A stretch of 19,904 nt of DNA from Hyphomicrobiales bacterium (GTDB lineage: Bacteria; Pseudomonadota; Alphaproteobacteria; Rhizobiales; Aestuariivirgaceae). The notes under the pieces are model-generated. The model was not told the DNA's origin. It was given only the letters and a program-made list of their open reading frames with translations, and made no database searches. The stretch covers positions 1-19,904 of the forward strand of contig JAAURV010000020.1 of NCBI GenBank assembly GCA_012032065.1, read 5' to 3'. A program made the position numbers and the translations under genes. Of the stretch, positions 8,263 to 15,890 are shown piece after piece; position 1 is the stretch's first letter; each line of letters starts with the position of its first letter.

Positions 8263-9057
8263 TCAACTATTTCCCCGCTGCCCGCTCGCTGGAAAGTCGA
8301 GCCATGGAATTTTTGGCGACGAATTCAGACTCTCAAGGTGTTCGCGGTCGCGGATGGTGTCCATCGGATGCCAGAAACCATCGTGCTTGTAGGCAAAAAG
8401 CTGGCCATCACGCGCCAAGTTGGCAAGCGGAGACATTTCGAGGGGTTCGCTGTCGCCGGGCAGGTAGTCCATGACTCCCGGCTCGAATACGAAGTACCCG
8501 CCGTTTATCCAAGTCTCGTGCCTGCGCACCTTCTCGGTGAACTCCACGACGCGGCCGCCGTCGAGTTCGAGATTGCCGAAACGAGCGGGGGGCTGAACCG
8601 CGGTCACCGTAGCCAGCTTGCCGTGCGAACGGTGGAACTTGATCAGAGCATCGATGTCGATGTTGCCGACCCCGTCGGAATATGTGGTCATGAACGTCTC
8701 GTTGCGCAGCCAGCTCTTAAGGCGCAGCAAACGGCCCCCCGTCATGGTGTCGGCGCCGGTATCGACCACCGAAACCGTCCAGTCCAATTTGCGCGCCGCC
8801 TTCATGCTGATCTTGCCGTCGCCAAGCGACACGGTAATGTCGTTGATCATCAGCTGATAATCGTGGAAGTATTTCTTGATCAGCACCGATTTGTAGCCGC
8901 TTGCGACAACGAATTCGCGATGGCCCCAGTGGCTGTAGATGTCCATGACATGCAGCATGATCGGCCGCCCGCCGACTTCCACCATCGGCTTGGGAATACG
9001 AACCGTTTCCTCGGCCAGGCGCGAGCCCAGTCCGCCGGCAAGCAACACTACCTGCAT
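8263..9057 (-). CDS. rfbF: Glucose-1-phosphate cytidylyltransferase
   Basis: This 264-residue nucleotidyltransferase (family about 257) makes CDP-glucose from CTP and glucose-1-phosphate, the entry to CDP-linked 3,6-dideoxy and branched sugars. It has LAGGLGSRLAEETVRIPKPM (6-25), the signature loop with its activating Lys, VDTGADTMTGGRLLRL (97-112), the metal aspartate in TTYSDGVGN, and the tail FWHPMDTIRDREHLE. These are specific to RfbF/DdhA rather than RmlA or GalU. The ATG is preceded by GGGAG (9069..9065) at seven bases. The 160 bp upstream contain a palindrome resembling a CRP/FNR site, so a secondary promoter within the operon is possible. It pairs functionally with the RfbH-like protein, but no clear CDP-glucose 4,6-dehydratase is present. 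Confidence 0.92.
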   Translation of the reverse strand: MQVVLLAGGLGSRLAEETVRIPKPMVEVGGRPIMLHVMDIYSHWGHREFVVASGYKSVLIKKYFHDYQLMINDITVSLGDGKISMKAARKLDWTVSVVDTGADTMTGGRLLRLKSWLRNETFMTTYSDGVGNIDIDALIKFHRSHGKLATVTAVQPPARFGNLELDGGRVVEFTEKVRRHETWINGGYFVFEPGVMDYLPGDSEPLEMSPLANLARDGQLFAYKHDGFWHPMDTIRDREHLESLNSSPKIPWLDFPASGQRGNS

Positions 9058-9087
9058 CTCAAATCTCCCGTCGCTCCAGCACCGTAC

Positions 9088-9122
9088 ATAATACCGAGCG
9101 CCATATTGTGATTTCTATCACT
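9088..9122 (-). promoter_or_regulatory. CRP/FNR-type palindrome and possible -10 upstream of rfbF
   Basis: Bases 9108-9121 form a perfect 5-bp inverted repeat, GTGAT-TTCT-ATCAC. With the flanks it reads TGTGA-N6-TCACT, nine of ten matches to the CRP half-site pair. On the minus strand a TATTAT (9093..9088) lies between it and the rfbF start codon. The site sits in the only long gap inside the operon. No convincing -35 is seen, and which regulator would bind is unknown. Confidence 0.4.
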
Positions 9123-9218
9123 GTGGCCATCCCTACTTAAAGTTCCAAGTCGACTAGAATTCGAGTAATCGCATTTAGCCTTAATCCGCCGGCGTTGATT
9201 GCGCATGGAGCGGGCCGG

Positions 9219-10804
9219 TCAATTCCCGATCGCGTCAGCAGGCCGGATGTAGAGAACCGCGGTCCCGTAGCGATCCTTGATGTCCAACGAGTCAACCTTC
9301 CTGTAGCCATTCGCCTCGGCGAAGGTAACCAGCGGTTGTTCGAGCTTCGGTTCGAATCCGACAAGGATCGCGGCCGGCCTGTCGTTGCCGAAAAGTTGGG
9401 CGATTTCGGCCGGCGATGTCGTGCGGTAGAAGCGGCGGAGCGCGGGATCCGTGTACTCGGCGGTGCGGTATGCAAACTGTCCAGTTGCAAGTTCTGGGTA
9501 AACCTCGAGACCGCCTTCGATCGGGTAGATCGGCAACAAGGTGGCTACCTTGCCGGTGACGTCCGCTGCGGCAATTTCCCGTGCTATCGCCATTCCGGCG
9601 CGATGGGACTTCTCGCTGGCCCATGATTTGGTGGAAACAAGATGCGGCAGGCTTTGGCCGAGCTGCGGAGCGGCAACAATCAGTATAACGGCCGAGGCGG
9701 CGATAAGGGCGGGATTCGAATTGAGTTGTTCTTCTTCTCCGAGATCGGCGTAGAGTAATGCGATCAGAAGCGGAATGCAGACAAGCGGGAGCGTGTAGTA
9801 CTGCGGGAAGCCGGGCGTCGGCACCAGACTCATGGCGGCGCGGCCGCGATGCAACTCACCATGAGGCCGAACTGGCCACCGATCAGCCGCAGGAAGGCTC
9901 GCTTCCAGGAGTCCACCCAAATCAGCACGGTCAGCATCAAGACGGTGACGAACATCAGCAACAGGTTGGCGCCGCTGAACCAGATGGAGTAGGCCATCTG
10001 ACCCTTGGCGCTCGCCGACATCGCCACGATATCTTCGCCATCCACCGTTTGCGCCGCCCAATATGCCACGTGGGGTCCGGTATGGAAGCCGATCACATGC
10101 GCCAGGAACCAACCTGGATCGGCCGCAAAATACGCCAGCACCGGCGCCGCGCCGAGCAATCCGCCAAGGGCAAGCGGTACCGTCACTTTTGTCACTCTTT
10201 GTGCGAAGGGTACATGTTGCGGAATGAGCAGGGCGGCAAGTGCCACCGCGGGAATAAAGACGAACGCACTTGCTTTGATGGCTGCTGCCGTCGCCAAAAA
10301 CAGTCCGCCCAGAAACACCCAGAGCGGTTTCGCTCCGCTTTTGGTCGTTCCCATCAGGAAGAATCCAAGCCCGACATAGGCGGCGGAAAGGACCAGCAGG
10401 TTGTTGGTCGCCGTCATTCCAGTTTGATTCAGAAGGGCGCCATTAGCTAAGATCGCGGTCATGGCGAACAGGGACATCGCCGATGACTCGGTCAATTTGT
10501 AGGTTATTCCCAAAAGGGCGACGCCGAACGCCACCCAGCCGAAAAAGACCCCGAGGCGGCCGGCCAGCAAAAGCTTGTCGGTTTGGAGTCCGACCATGAT
10601 GCCATGGAAGTACCAGGCGGATGCGGGCGTGTGATTGTAGAATATGTCCTTGTACAGCCTGAAGTTATCGAGCAACGCGGCGGGTGTCGCGTAGAGCTGC
10701 TCGTCCCGGCGCATTTCAAAGCCCATTATTCTCGAGAAAATGAGCGCCAGGAGCAGGACAAGGCAAAGTACCGGCACAGTGAGAGGTTTGGCGAGGATTC
10801 GCAT
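9219..10804 (-). CDS. GT39/ArnT-like membrane glycosyltransferase (GT-C fold), one frameshift
   Basis: This polytopic protein begins MRILAKPLTVPVLCLVLLLA, followed by MRRDEQLYATPAAL, whose acidic RRDE(x)LY segment after the first membrane helix is the GT39/ArnT active-site region. About ten further hydrophobic helices follow, then a soluble periplasmic C-terminal domain. The frame breaks at an alternating GC stretch (about 9836-9846): one base restores GLMVSCIAAA running into AMSLVPTPGFPQYYTLPL. The repaired protein is 528 residues, normal for the family. GT-C enzymes take a sugar from a polyprenyl-phosphate donor on the periplasmic side, which is the missing third partner for GtrB and GtrA at the other end of the operon. 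It is the first gene; the acceptor (lipid A, O-antigen, protein or hopanoid) cannot be told. Confidence 0.82.
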
Positions 10805-11008
10805 TCACACACCCAGACGCGTAGTTTGAACCGCCGTTGCTCCCGGCCAAGATCTTTGACGCCGTCTCATGCGCAAATGGCTGGAGCGCCGCAATTCTGC
10901 GCCAAGCGCCGCGCCGTTGCATCAACAAACTTAAAATTTTAGTTAACGCGCGTGCGGTTTCGCCTTACCCGGCCAAATCCTCCGCGCCGTGGGGTAATCT
11001 CTCTCACC
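10805..11008. other. Gene-free upstream region of the glycosylation operon
   Basis: These 200 bp between the GT39 start and the IS end show no recognisable protein on either strand. The notable part is an AT-rich patch at about 10928-10945 (AAACTTAAAATTTTAGTTAAC) in otherwise GC-rich DNA, a reasonable place for the operon promoter on the minus strand, although no clear -35/-10 pair was found. Confidence 0.4.
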
Positions 11009-11013
11009 ATCCC

Positions 11014-12082
11014 TCATAAATTCCAGTGGCTCCACAGCTTTGGGATCGCGATGTCGCGTGCGAAGTAGCGGCGCAGCAGGCGGAGGCCTTTCTTGAAGAA
11101 CGAGCAGAGGGAGCGCGCGGTTTTTTTGAGCGTCGGCCGGGCTCGCTTCCGGCCGCTTCGGCGATGCCGCAGGAGACCGCCCAGTACATGGCTATCGCCA
11201 TGATCAGAATCAGTTTTCGAGCCTCTCTGGTCTTTCGATCTGGCTCTGCATCAGGCCGAAGCCGCGTGACTTGTAGTCCGAGAACATCGCCTCGATGCCC
11301 CAGCGCAAGCCGTAGTCGAGGCAACTCGTCCGCTTAGGACTGGCGGCCATGGCGATGATCCAGGGCTCGGGATGGCCGGGTTCATGCAGCGCGAAGATGT
11401 TGCTGGCGGAGGCGGCGCCGTTGAGCTTCGCCGCAACGAGCCCCTCAGGCGCCAAGGACAGCACCTCGCCGGCTGCCATCTCGCTGCCTTCATGGTTGAC
11501 AATCAGATTGGATTTGAGCCGGATGCGGTAGTCCCAGCCCGCCGCGACGCACCAGTCGATCAGCGCGGGCGTGCCGTAGAGCCGGTCCGCACACAGCAGC
11601 ACCGGCACGCCTTGCGGCAGCATCGCCTTCGCCGCATCGAGCAATGGCTTCTGCACGCCAAAGCCGATGGCGCCTTGTGTCTGCTTTACCCGCCAAGCCA
11701 CCGGCAGCGCCCGTCCGCCGAAGCTCAGCGACACCATCAGCACCTCGTTCAAGTCATTGATATGACTCTGATCCATCATCACGATCAGGGTCTCGCCCTT
11801 GGCAGTCAGCTGGCGCGCCACCTCGCCTGCATAACTCGCCATCATCGCATCGCAGTCGATGAGCTCATGGCTCACGATCCGCTCGACAAACTGATAGCGT
11901 TTCTCCCAAGTGGCGATCATCCGCGGCAAGACATTGCCGAGTTCCACCATGTTGGCCGTCCGCACCGTCAGCATCGCAGCGACCACCTGCGCGATGCCCC
12001 GCCGCCGCGCCACATTCATATCCGCAAAGCGGACCACAAAATCTTTCTCAACCGCCGACGCAAGCCCCGCAACATCGCCCAT
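11014..12082 (-). CDS. IS4-family DDE transposase, two frameshifts
   Basis: The catalytic residues are visible: first Asp in VMMDQSHIND, second Asp in VLLCADRLYGTP, and the Glu in YGLRWGIEAMFSDYKSRGF, whose Y-x2-R-x3-E-x6-K spacing is the IS4 signature. The first frame stops early at ERPERLEN. Adding one A to the four-A run (plus T run 11214-11217) continues it as EKLILIMAIAMYWAV. A second added A in the seven-A run (plus 11121-11127) continues as KKTARSLCSFFKKGLRLLRR to a stop in the terminal repeat. The corrected length is 1071 nt, 356 residues. The second site also has the form A_AAA_AAA in frame, so a programmed -1 shift is conceivable there, but the first break has no such slippery sequence. 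As written, the protein lacks its C-terminal ~70 residues. Confidence 0.85.
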
Positions 12083-12108
12083 TCCAGCCTCCAGAATCAG
12101 TGGAGACT

Positions 12109-12123
12109 CCTTGAATCACACCG
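12109..12123 (-). repeat. Second copy of the 15-bp IS leader sequence
   Basis: CGGTGTGATTCAAGG on the minus strand, 27 nt upstream of the transposase ATG and inside the IS terminal repeat. It is identical to 500-514, upstream of the IS630-like remnant at the far side of the operon, with the same orientation relative to the transposase start. Confidence 0.6.
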
Positions 12124-12180
12124 GATTCGCGGCAGGCAATCGAAATTATGAGGGATGGCAAGCCGCAGGAGATCAGTCAT

Positions 12181-12332
12181 GACACGCGCAACCATCGAAG
12201 TCGGCATGATCGCGTCGACGTGCTGTTCGGCGGCATTTACAGTTCGACACACCAGGCCATCAAGGGCTCTGTGAAGGAGAGCCGCATGCTCTACATCTAC
12301 CCAGAGCAGTACGAAGGGCAGGAGCAGTGCGG
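12181..12332 (+). pseudogene. Fragment of an amide/urea-type ABC-transporter substrate-binding protein
   Basis: In the frame of 12208 the plus strand encodes DRVDVLFGGIYSSTHQAIKG, then SVKESRMLYIYPEQYEGQEQ. This resembles the UrtA/AmiC/FmdD family, where a V-D-V-(L/I)-F-G segment is followed about 20 residues later by LYFYPxQYEG. Only about 40 residues survive: the left side ends near the IS terminal repeat and the right side stops abruptly where the antisense desaturase fragment begins (about 12315-12332). Bases 12181-12207 may belong to it in a neighbouring frame (ATIEV), but this is unclear. It has no start, signal peptide or domains beyond this patch and is certainly non-functional. Confidence 0.55.
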
Positions 12333-12549
12333 CGCCGGCAAAATGCCCGAGCACGTCGTTGGTGCGGAGTTTCGAAAGCAGCCGCCGATGCGCCGCCTCA
12401 TGTGCCACCATAAAGAGTGCAGCAATCAACACCGCTTGCACCGGCAGCGCCGCCCGCCACAATGGCCACCCAAAGCCGATCCACACAGACGAAACCGCCA
12501 ACGCCAAAAAAAGCATGCCGTGAACTTTATCCCACCCATGCAAATCCAC
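12315..12549 (-). pseudogene. Truncated fatty-acid desaturase-like protein, N-terminal fragment
   Basis: From GTG 12549 (or ATG 12516) the frame shows two hydrophobic helices and then VAHEAAHRRLLSKLRTNDVL and GHFAGAALLLPF. The HEAAH is the first histidine box (HxxxH) of membrane desaturases, followed by the usual L-x-D-x-x-G-x-x-x-G region. Just after LLLPF, where the second histidine box should come, the sequence becomes the reverse complement of the ABC-transporter fragment, so at least two thirds of the gene is missing. The frame stays open through that segment into the IS end but is not desaturase there. It is divergent from ftsK, and the CtrA-type box touches its GTG, so a start at the ATG is more plausible. 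Confidence 0.65.
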
Positions 12550-12565
12550 TTAACCCCGCCTTAAC
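12550..12565 (+). promoter_or_regulatory. CtrA-type binding box upstream of ftsK
   Basis: The sequence TTAA-CCCCGCC-TTAAC is an exact match to the full alphaproteobacterial CtrA consensus TTAA-N7-TTAAC. A further GTTAAC half-site lies at about 12585-12590. It is 75 bp before the ftsK start in the divergent intergenic region, so control of ftsK by the cell-cycle regulator CtrA is likely. The match is seen directly; binding is inferred. Confidence 0.65.
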
Positions 12566-12605
12566 CACAACCCGCCAAACTCCCGTTAACCTTTTGTTAT
12601 GCCGG

Positions 12606-12620
12606 GCGGGTGATTCCCGC
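12606..12620 (+). promoter_or_regulatory. Small hairpin in the ftsK leader
   Basis: GCGGG-TGATT-CCCGC forms a perfect 5-bp stem 20 bp before the ftsK ATG and just before the ribosome binding site GGGAAG (12631-12636). It could affect translation, but GC-rich DNA makes such stems common. Confidence 0.25.
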
Positions 12621-12640
12621 GCGGGCCGCTGGGAAGACGC

Positions 12641-15133
12641 ATGGCCTACGATCGTTCCTACGATACCGACGACGGCGCGGTGCCAGCCGCATTGCGCCGT
12701 TTCCTGAGGAATCGTGCGCTGGAATTCGTAGGGCTAAGCCTGTTCGCCGCGATCGTCGCCAGCGGCCTGGCACTTGCCACCTGGTCGGTCGAAGACCCGT
12801 CCTTCAATCACGCCACCGACACCGCCGTTCAAAACTGGCTGGGCTACCCTGGCGCGATTGTCGCCGATGAGCTGATGCAGCTTCTGGGGCTTGGCGTTTT
12901 GCCGCTGCTCGCCATCCCCTTGGCCTGGGCCGCGAATTTCCTGAGCCACGCAACGCCGCACCGGCCCTGGATGTCGCTCCTCTGGTGGATGGCCGCCACC
13001 ATCCTCGCCTGTGGCGCCTTGGCCCTGCTCCCCACGCCCGGGACCTGGTCTCTCGCCGCGGGCCTTGGCGGCAACACCGGCGACATCCTGAGCGGCGCGC
13101 TTCTAACCGTTCTCTCTGTGGCGCTCAAAGGCATCTTCCCCAAAATATTCGTGGGCGGATTCTTCACCGCCGGCTTTTTCTATGCAGCACTCCGCGCCAC
13201 CGGTCTCCGACGTGCCGAAGCCTCTGGATTTGCTTCGCATTTGATCGCCAGACTGCGGATCGCCGCCGCCGCCGCCGCCAGCGGAACTGCCCATCTCTGG
13301 ATGGTCTGGCGCGAACGCCGCCGTTTGAAAGCCGAACAGCGCGAAGCCCAGCGTTCCGAAGAGGACATCATCACCAGGCTCGCCCCCAAACGCACGCCAA
13401 TGAGGGGTGCTGAGCGCATCGAACCCGTGCTCCACGCCGGCGTTCACGTTCCAAAATCCCGCCCGCAATTGGCGGAAGAAGACGAGGAAACCGAAGAAGA
13501 CAGCTACGAAGACGAAGACTCTTCCCGCGTGTCCCGCACCGACAAGCCGGTCAAGCAGGGCAAACGCGCCAAGAAGGACAGCCAGCCCGGCTTCAAGTTC
13601 GGCAAGGGCGAGGAGTTCGAACTGCCGCCGCTGTCGCTCCTGTCCGAGCCCAAGCGCATCACCCGTGCCGCCGATCTTTCCGACGAGATGCTGGAGCAGA
13701 ACGCCCGCATGCTGGAAGGCGTGCTTGAGGATTTCGGCGTTCGCGGCCAGATCATCAATGTCCGCCCCGGCCCGGTGGTGACACTCTACGAGCTTGAACC
13801 GGCGCCCGGCATCAAGTCATCGCGGGTGATTTCGCTCGCCGACGATATCGCCCGCTCAATGAGCGCCGTCTCCGCCCGCGTCGCAGTGGTCCAAGGCCGC
13901 AATGCCATCGGCATCGAGCTTCCCAACACCAAGCGCGAAACCGTCTATCTCCGCGAGCTTCTGGGCTCCGAAGCCTTCGAGAAATCCAACCAGCACCTCG
14001 CCATGGCGCTCGGCAAGAACATCGGCGGCGAGCCGATCTTCGCCGATCTCGCCCGCATGCCGCATCTCCTGATCGCCGGCACCACCGGTTCCGGCAAGTC
14101 GGTCGGCATCAACACCATGATCCTGTCGCTGCTCTATCGGCTGACGCCCGACCGCTGCAAGCTCATCATGATCGATCCCAAGATGCTGGAGCTTTCGGTC
14201 TACGAAGGCATCCCGCATCTCCTCTCCCCCGTGGTCACCGATCCGCGGAAAGCCGTGGTCGCCCTCAAATGGGCGGTTCGCGAAATGGAAGAGCGCTACC
14301 GCAAGATGTCGAAAGTCGGTGTGCGCAACATCGATGGCTACAACGCCCGCATCAAGCAGGCCATGTCCAAGGGCGAGAAGATGACCCGCACGGTGCAGAC
14401 GGGCTTCGACCCCGACACCGGCCAGCCCATGTTCGAGCATGAGCAGATGGATTACGCGCCCATGCCCTTCATCGTGGTCATCATCGACGAAATGGCCGAT
14501 CTCATGATGGTGGCGGGCAAGGATATCGAAGGCGCCGTCCAGCGTCTCGCCCAGATGGCGCGCGCCGCCGGCATCCACGTCATCATGGCAACCCAGCGCC
14601 CGTCGGTGGACGTCATCACCGGCACAATCAAGGCCAACTTCCCGACCCGCGTTTCCTTCCAGGTCACCTCCAAGATCGACAGCCGCACCATCCTGGGCGA
14701 ACAGGGCGCGGAACAGCTGCTGGGCCAGGGCGACATGCTCTACATGGCGGGCGGCGGCCGCATCTCGCGCCTGCACGGCCCCTTCGTGGCCGACGAAGAA
14801 GTGGAGAAGATCGTCAATCACCTGAAAGCCCAGGGTGCGCCTGAATATGTGGAAGCCGTTACCGAGGATCCCGAGGAAGGCTTCGGCGAAGGCGGCGCCA
14901 TGCCCGGCATGGACGGTGGCGGCGGCTCGGGCGACGAGCTTTACGACCAGGCGGTACAGGTGGTCTTGCGCGACAAGAAAGTCTCGACCAGCTATATCCA
15001 GCGCCGCCTGCAGGTGGGTTACAACAAGGCCGCAAGCCTGATCGAGCGGATGGAGAAGGAGGGCCTGATCTCCGCCTCCAACGCCACGGGCAAGCGCGAA
15101 ATTCTGGTTCCCGGCGACAGCGCCCGGGCCTGA
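12641..15133 (+). CDS. ftsK: DNA translocase FtsK
   Basis: This 830-residue septal DNA pump clears and aligns chromosome termini for XerCD recombination during division. The N-terminus has four to five membrane helices (about 29-48, 72-97, 108-127, 140-160, 165-186). An acidic linker follows, rich in Glu/Asp around 275-300 (EEDEETEEDSYEDEDSS). The RecA-like motor carries Walker A GTTGSGKS (480-487) and Walker B IIDEMADL with D616-E617. The C-terminal gamma winged helix (about 768-826) reads DELYDQAVQVV then SYIQRRLQVGYNKAASLIERM, the KOPS-reading domain. Length is normal and the frame intact. The ATG has GGGAAG four bases upstream. lolA and xthA follow on the same strand, and the CtrA-type box upstream suggests cell-cycle control. 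Confidence 0.97.
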   Translation: MAYDRSYDTDDGAVPAALRRFLRNRALEFVGLSLFAAIVASGLALATWSVEDPSFNHATDTAVQNWLGYPGAIVADELMQLLGLGVLPLLAIPLAWAANFLSHATPHRPWMSLLWWMAATILACGALALLPTPGTWSLAAGLGGNTGDILSGALLTVLSVALKGIFPKIFVGGFFTAGFFYAALRATGLRRAEASGFASHLIARLRIAAAAAASGTAHLWMVWRERRRLKAEQREAQRSEEDIITRLAPKRTPMRGAERIEPVLHAGVHVPKSRPQLAEEDEETEEDSYEDEDSSRVSRTDKPVKQGKRAKKDSQPGFKFGKGEEFELPPLSLLSEPKRITRAADLSDEMLEQNARMLEGVLEDFGVRGQIINVRPGPVVTLYELEPAPGIKSSRVISLADDIARSMSAVSARVAVVQGRNAIGIELPNTKRETVYLRELLGSEAFEKSNQHLAMALGKNIGGEPIFADLARMPHLLIAGTTGSGKSVGINTMILSLLYRLTPDRCKLIMIDPKMLELSVYEGIPHLLSPVVTDPRKAVVALKWAVREMEERYRKMSKVGVRNIDGYNARIKQAMSKGEKMTRTVQTGFDPDTGQPMFEHEQMDYAPMPFIVVIIDEMADLMMVAGKDIEGAVQRLAQMARAAGIHVIMATQRPSVDVITGTIKANFPTRVSFQVTSKIDSRTILGEQGAEQLLGQGDMLYMAGGGRISRLHGPFVADEEVEKIVNHLKAQGAPEYVEAVTEDPEEGFGEGGAMPGMDGGGGSGDELYDQAVQVVLRDKKVSTSYIQRRLQVGYNKAASLIERMEKEGLISASNATGKREILVPGDSARA

Positions 15134-15197
15134 TGATTGCCATAAATGAGTCGGTTTGTGTGCTTACCTGCGTACCAAATTCAACCGGACAGATCAC

Positions 15198-15848
15198 ATG
15201 CGTATTGCCAGACGAACGTTCCTGACCCTTGCCGCCGCCACGCTCATCACGGGCGTATTCGGATTCCCCAACGCTGACGCTGCCAAATCCATCCAGCTTT
15301 CCGGCGAGCAGGCGCAGTCGGTCAAAAAGCTCGCCGCCTACATCAACGGCATCACCAGCCTGCGCGGCGACTTCACCCAGATCAGCCCAAAAGGCAACGT
15401 GTCCAAGGGCGTGTTTTTGATCAGCAAGCCGGGCAAGATGCGCTTCGACTATGCGCCGCCCAATCCCTTCCTCATCGTCTCAGATGGCAAATGGGTGACA
15501 ATCAAGAACCGCGCCAAGGAAAAGGGCGACCAGTTCCCGCTGTCGCAGACACCGCTCCGTCTGGTGCTGGGCAAGAACATCGATCTGCTCAAGGAAACCA
15601 ACATCCTGGCCATCGAACAAGCCGAAGGCCTCACCTCGGTGATGCTCGAGGACCGCAAAGGCAAAATGGGCGGACAACTCGTTCTAGTCTTCGACGAAAC
15701 CCGCAACGAGCTTCAGCAATGGGTCGTGATCGACGGCAAGGGCCGCCGCACCACGGTGTCGCTCGCCAACATCGAGACGGGGGTCAAAATCGACCCCAAG
15801 CAGTTCGTGGTGAAGTTCAACCGCGTGCAGCGCGGCAAGGATAACTGA
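15198..15848 (+). CDS. lolA: Outer-membrane lipoprotein carrier protein LolA
   Basis: This 216-residue periplasmic chaperone carries lipoproteins from the LolCDE transporter to the outer membrane. ATG 15198 is chosen because it gives a clean signal peptide: MRIARRTF, a hydrophobic core LTLAAATLITGVFGF, and cleavage near NADA-AK. A start 14 codons further upstream would bury it. The mature part has the family features LRGDFTQISPKGNVSKGVFL, GKMRFDYAPPNPFLIVSDGK, a central DLLKE region, and a C-terminal LANIETGVKIDPKQFVV. It starts 65 bp after ftsK, probably in the same transcript, and is followed by a structured 230-bp intergenic region. The family call is firm. Confidence 0.93.
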   Translation: MRIARRTFLTLAAATLITGVFGFPNADAAKSIQLSGEQAQSVKKLAAYINGITSLRGDFTQISPKGNVSKGVFLISKPGKMRFDYAPPNPFLIVSDGKWVTIKNRAKEKGDQFPLSQTPLRLVLGKNIDLLKETNILAIEQAEGLTSVMLEDRKGKMGGQLVLVFDETRNELQQWVVIDGKGRRTTVSLANIETGVKIDPKQFVVKFNRVQRGKDN

Positions 15849-15890
15849 GCCATTGAAATCCAGGCTGTGGATAACCACGTACCTGCAATC

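Larger units (their letters stand above)
11009..12155 (-). mobile_element. IS4-like insertion sequence (~1.15 kb)
   Basis: The ends are inverted: CCATCCCTCATAA at 11009-11021 and its reverse complement TTATGAGGGATGG at 12143-12155, with further partial matches inward. The transposase stop (TGA, 11016..11014) lies within the left repeat, as is common in compact IS elements. No matching direct repeats are visible just outside the ends (left ...TAATCTCTCTCA, right CAAGCCGCAGG...), so one flank may have been lost by later deletion or recombination. The element separates the operon from the desaturase and ftsK region. Confidence 0.75.

Noticed and set aside
10932..10948. Possible second CtrA box (TTAA...TTAAC) upstream of the glycosylation operon.
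   Set aside because: The spacing is eight bases, not seven, and the patch is simply AT-rich.
12181..12279. Short plus-strand ORF of 32 codons beginning at ATG 12181 with AGGAG upstream.
   Set aside because: It lies over the ABC binding-protein remnant in a different frame and resembles no protein; the AGGAG is probably chance.
12097..12549. A 150-residue intact desaturase-like gene.
   Set aside because: Only the first ~78 residues are desaturase-like; the rest is the antisense of another gene fragment and the IS end.
13856..14821. Long open frame (321 codons) on the minus strand inside ftsK.
   Set aside because: Antisense shadow of a GC-rich gene; His/Asp-rich composition typical of shadows and no domain.
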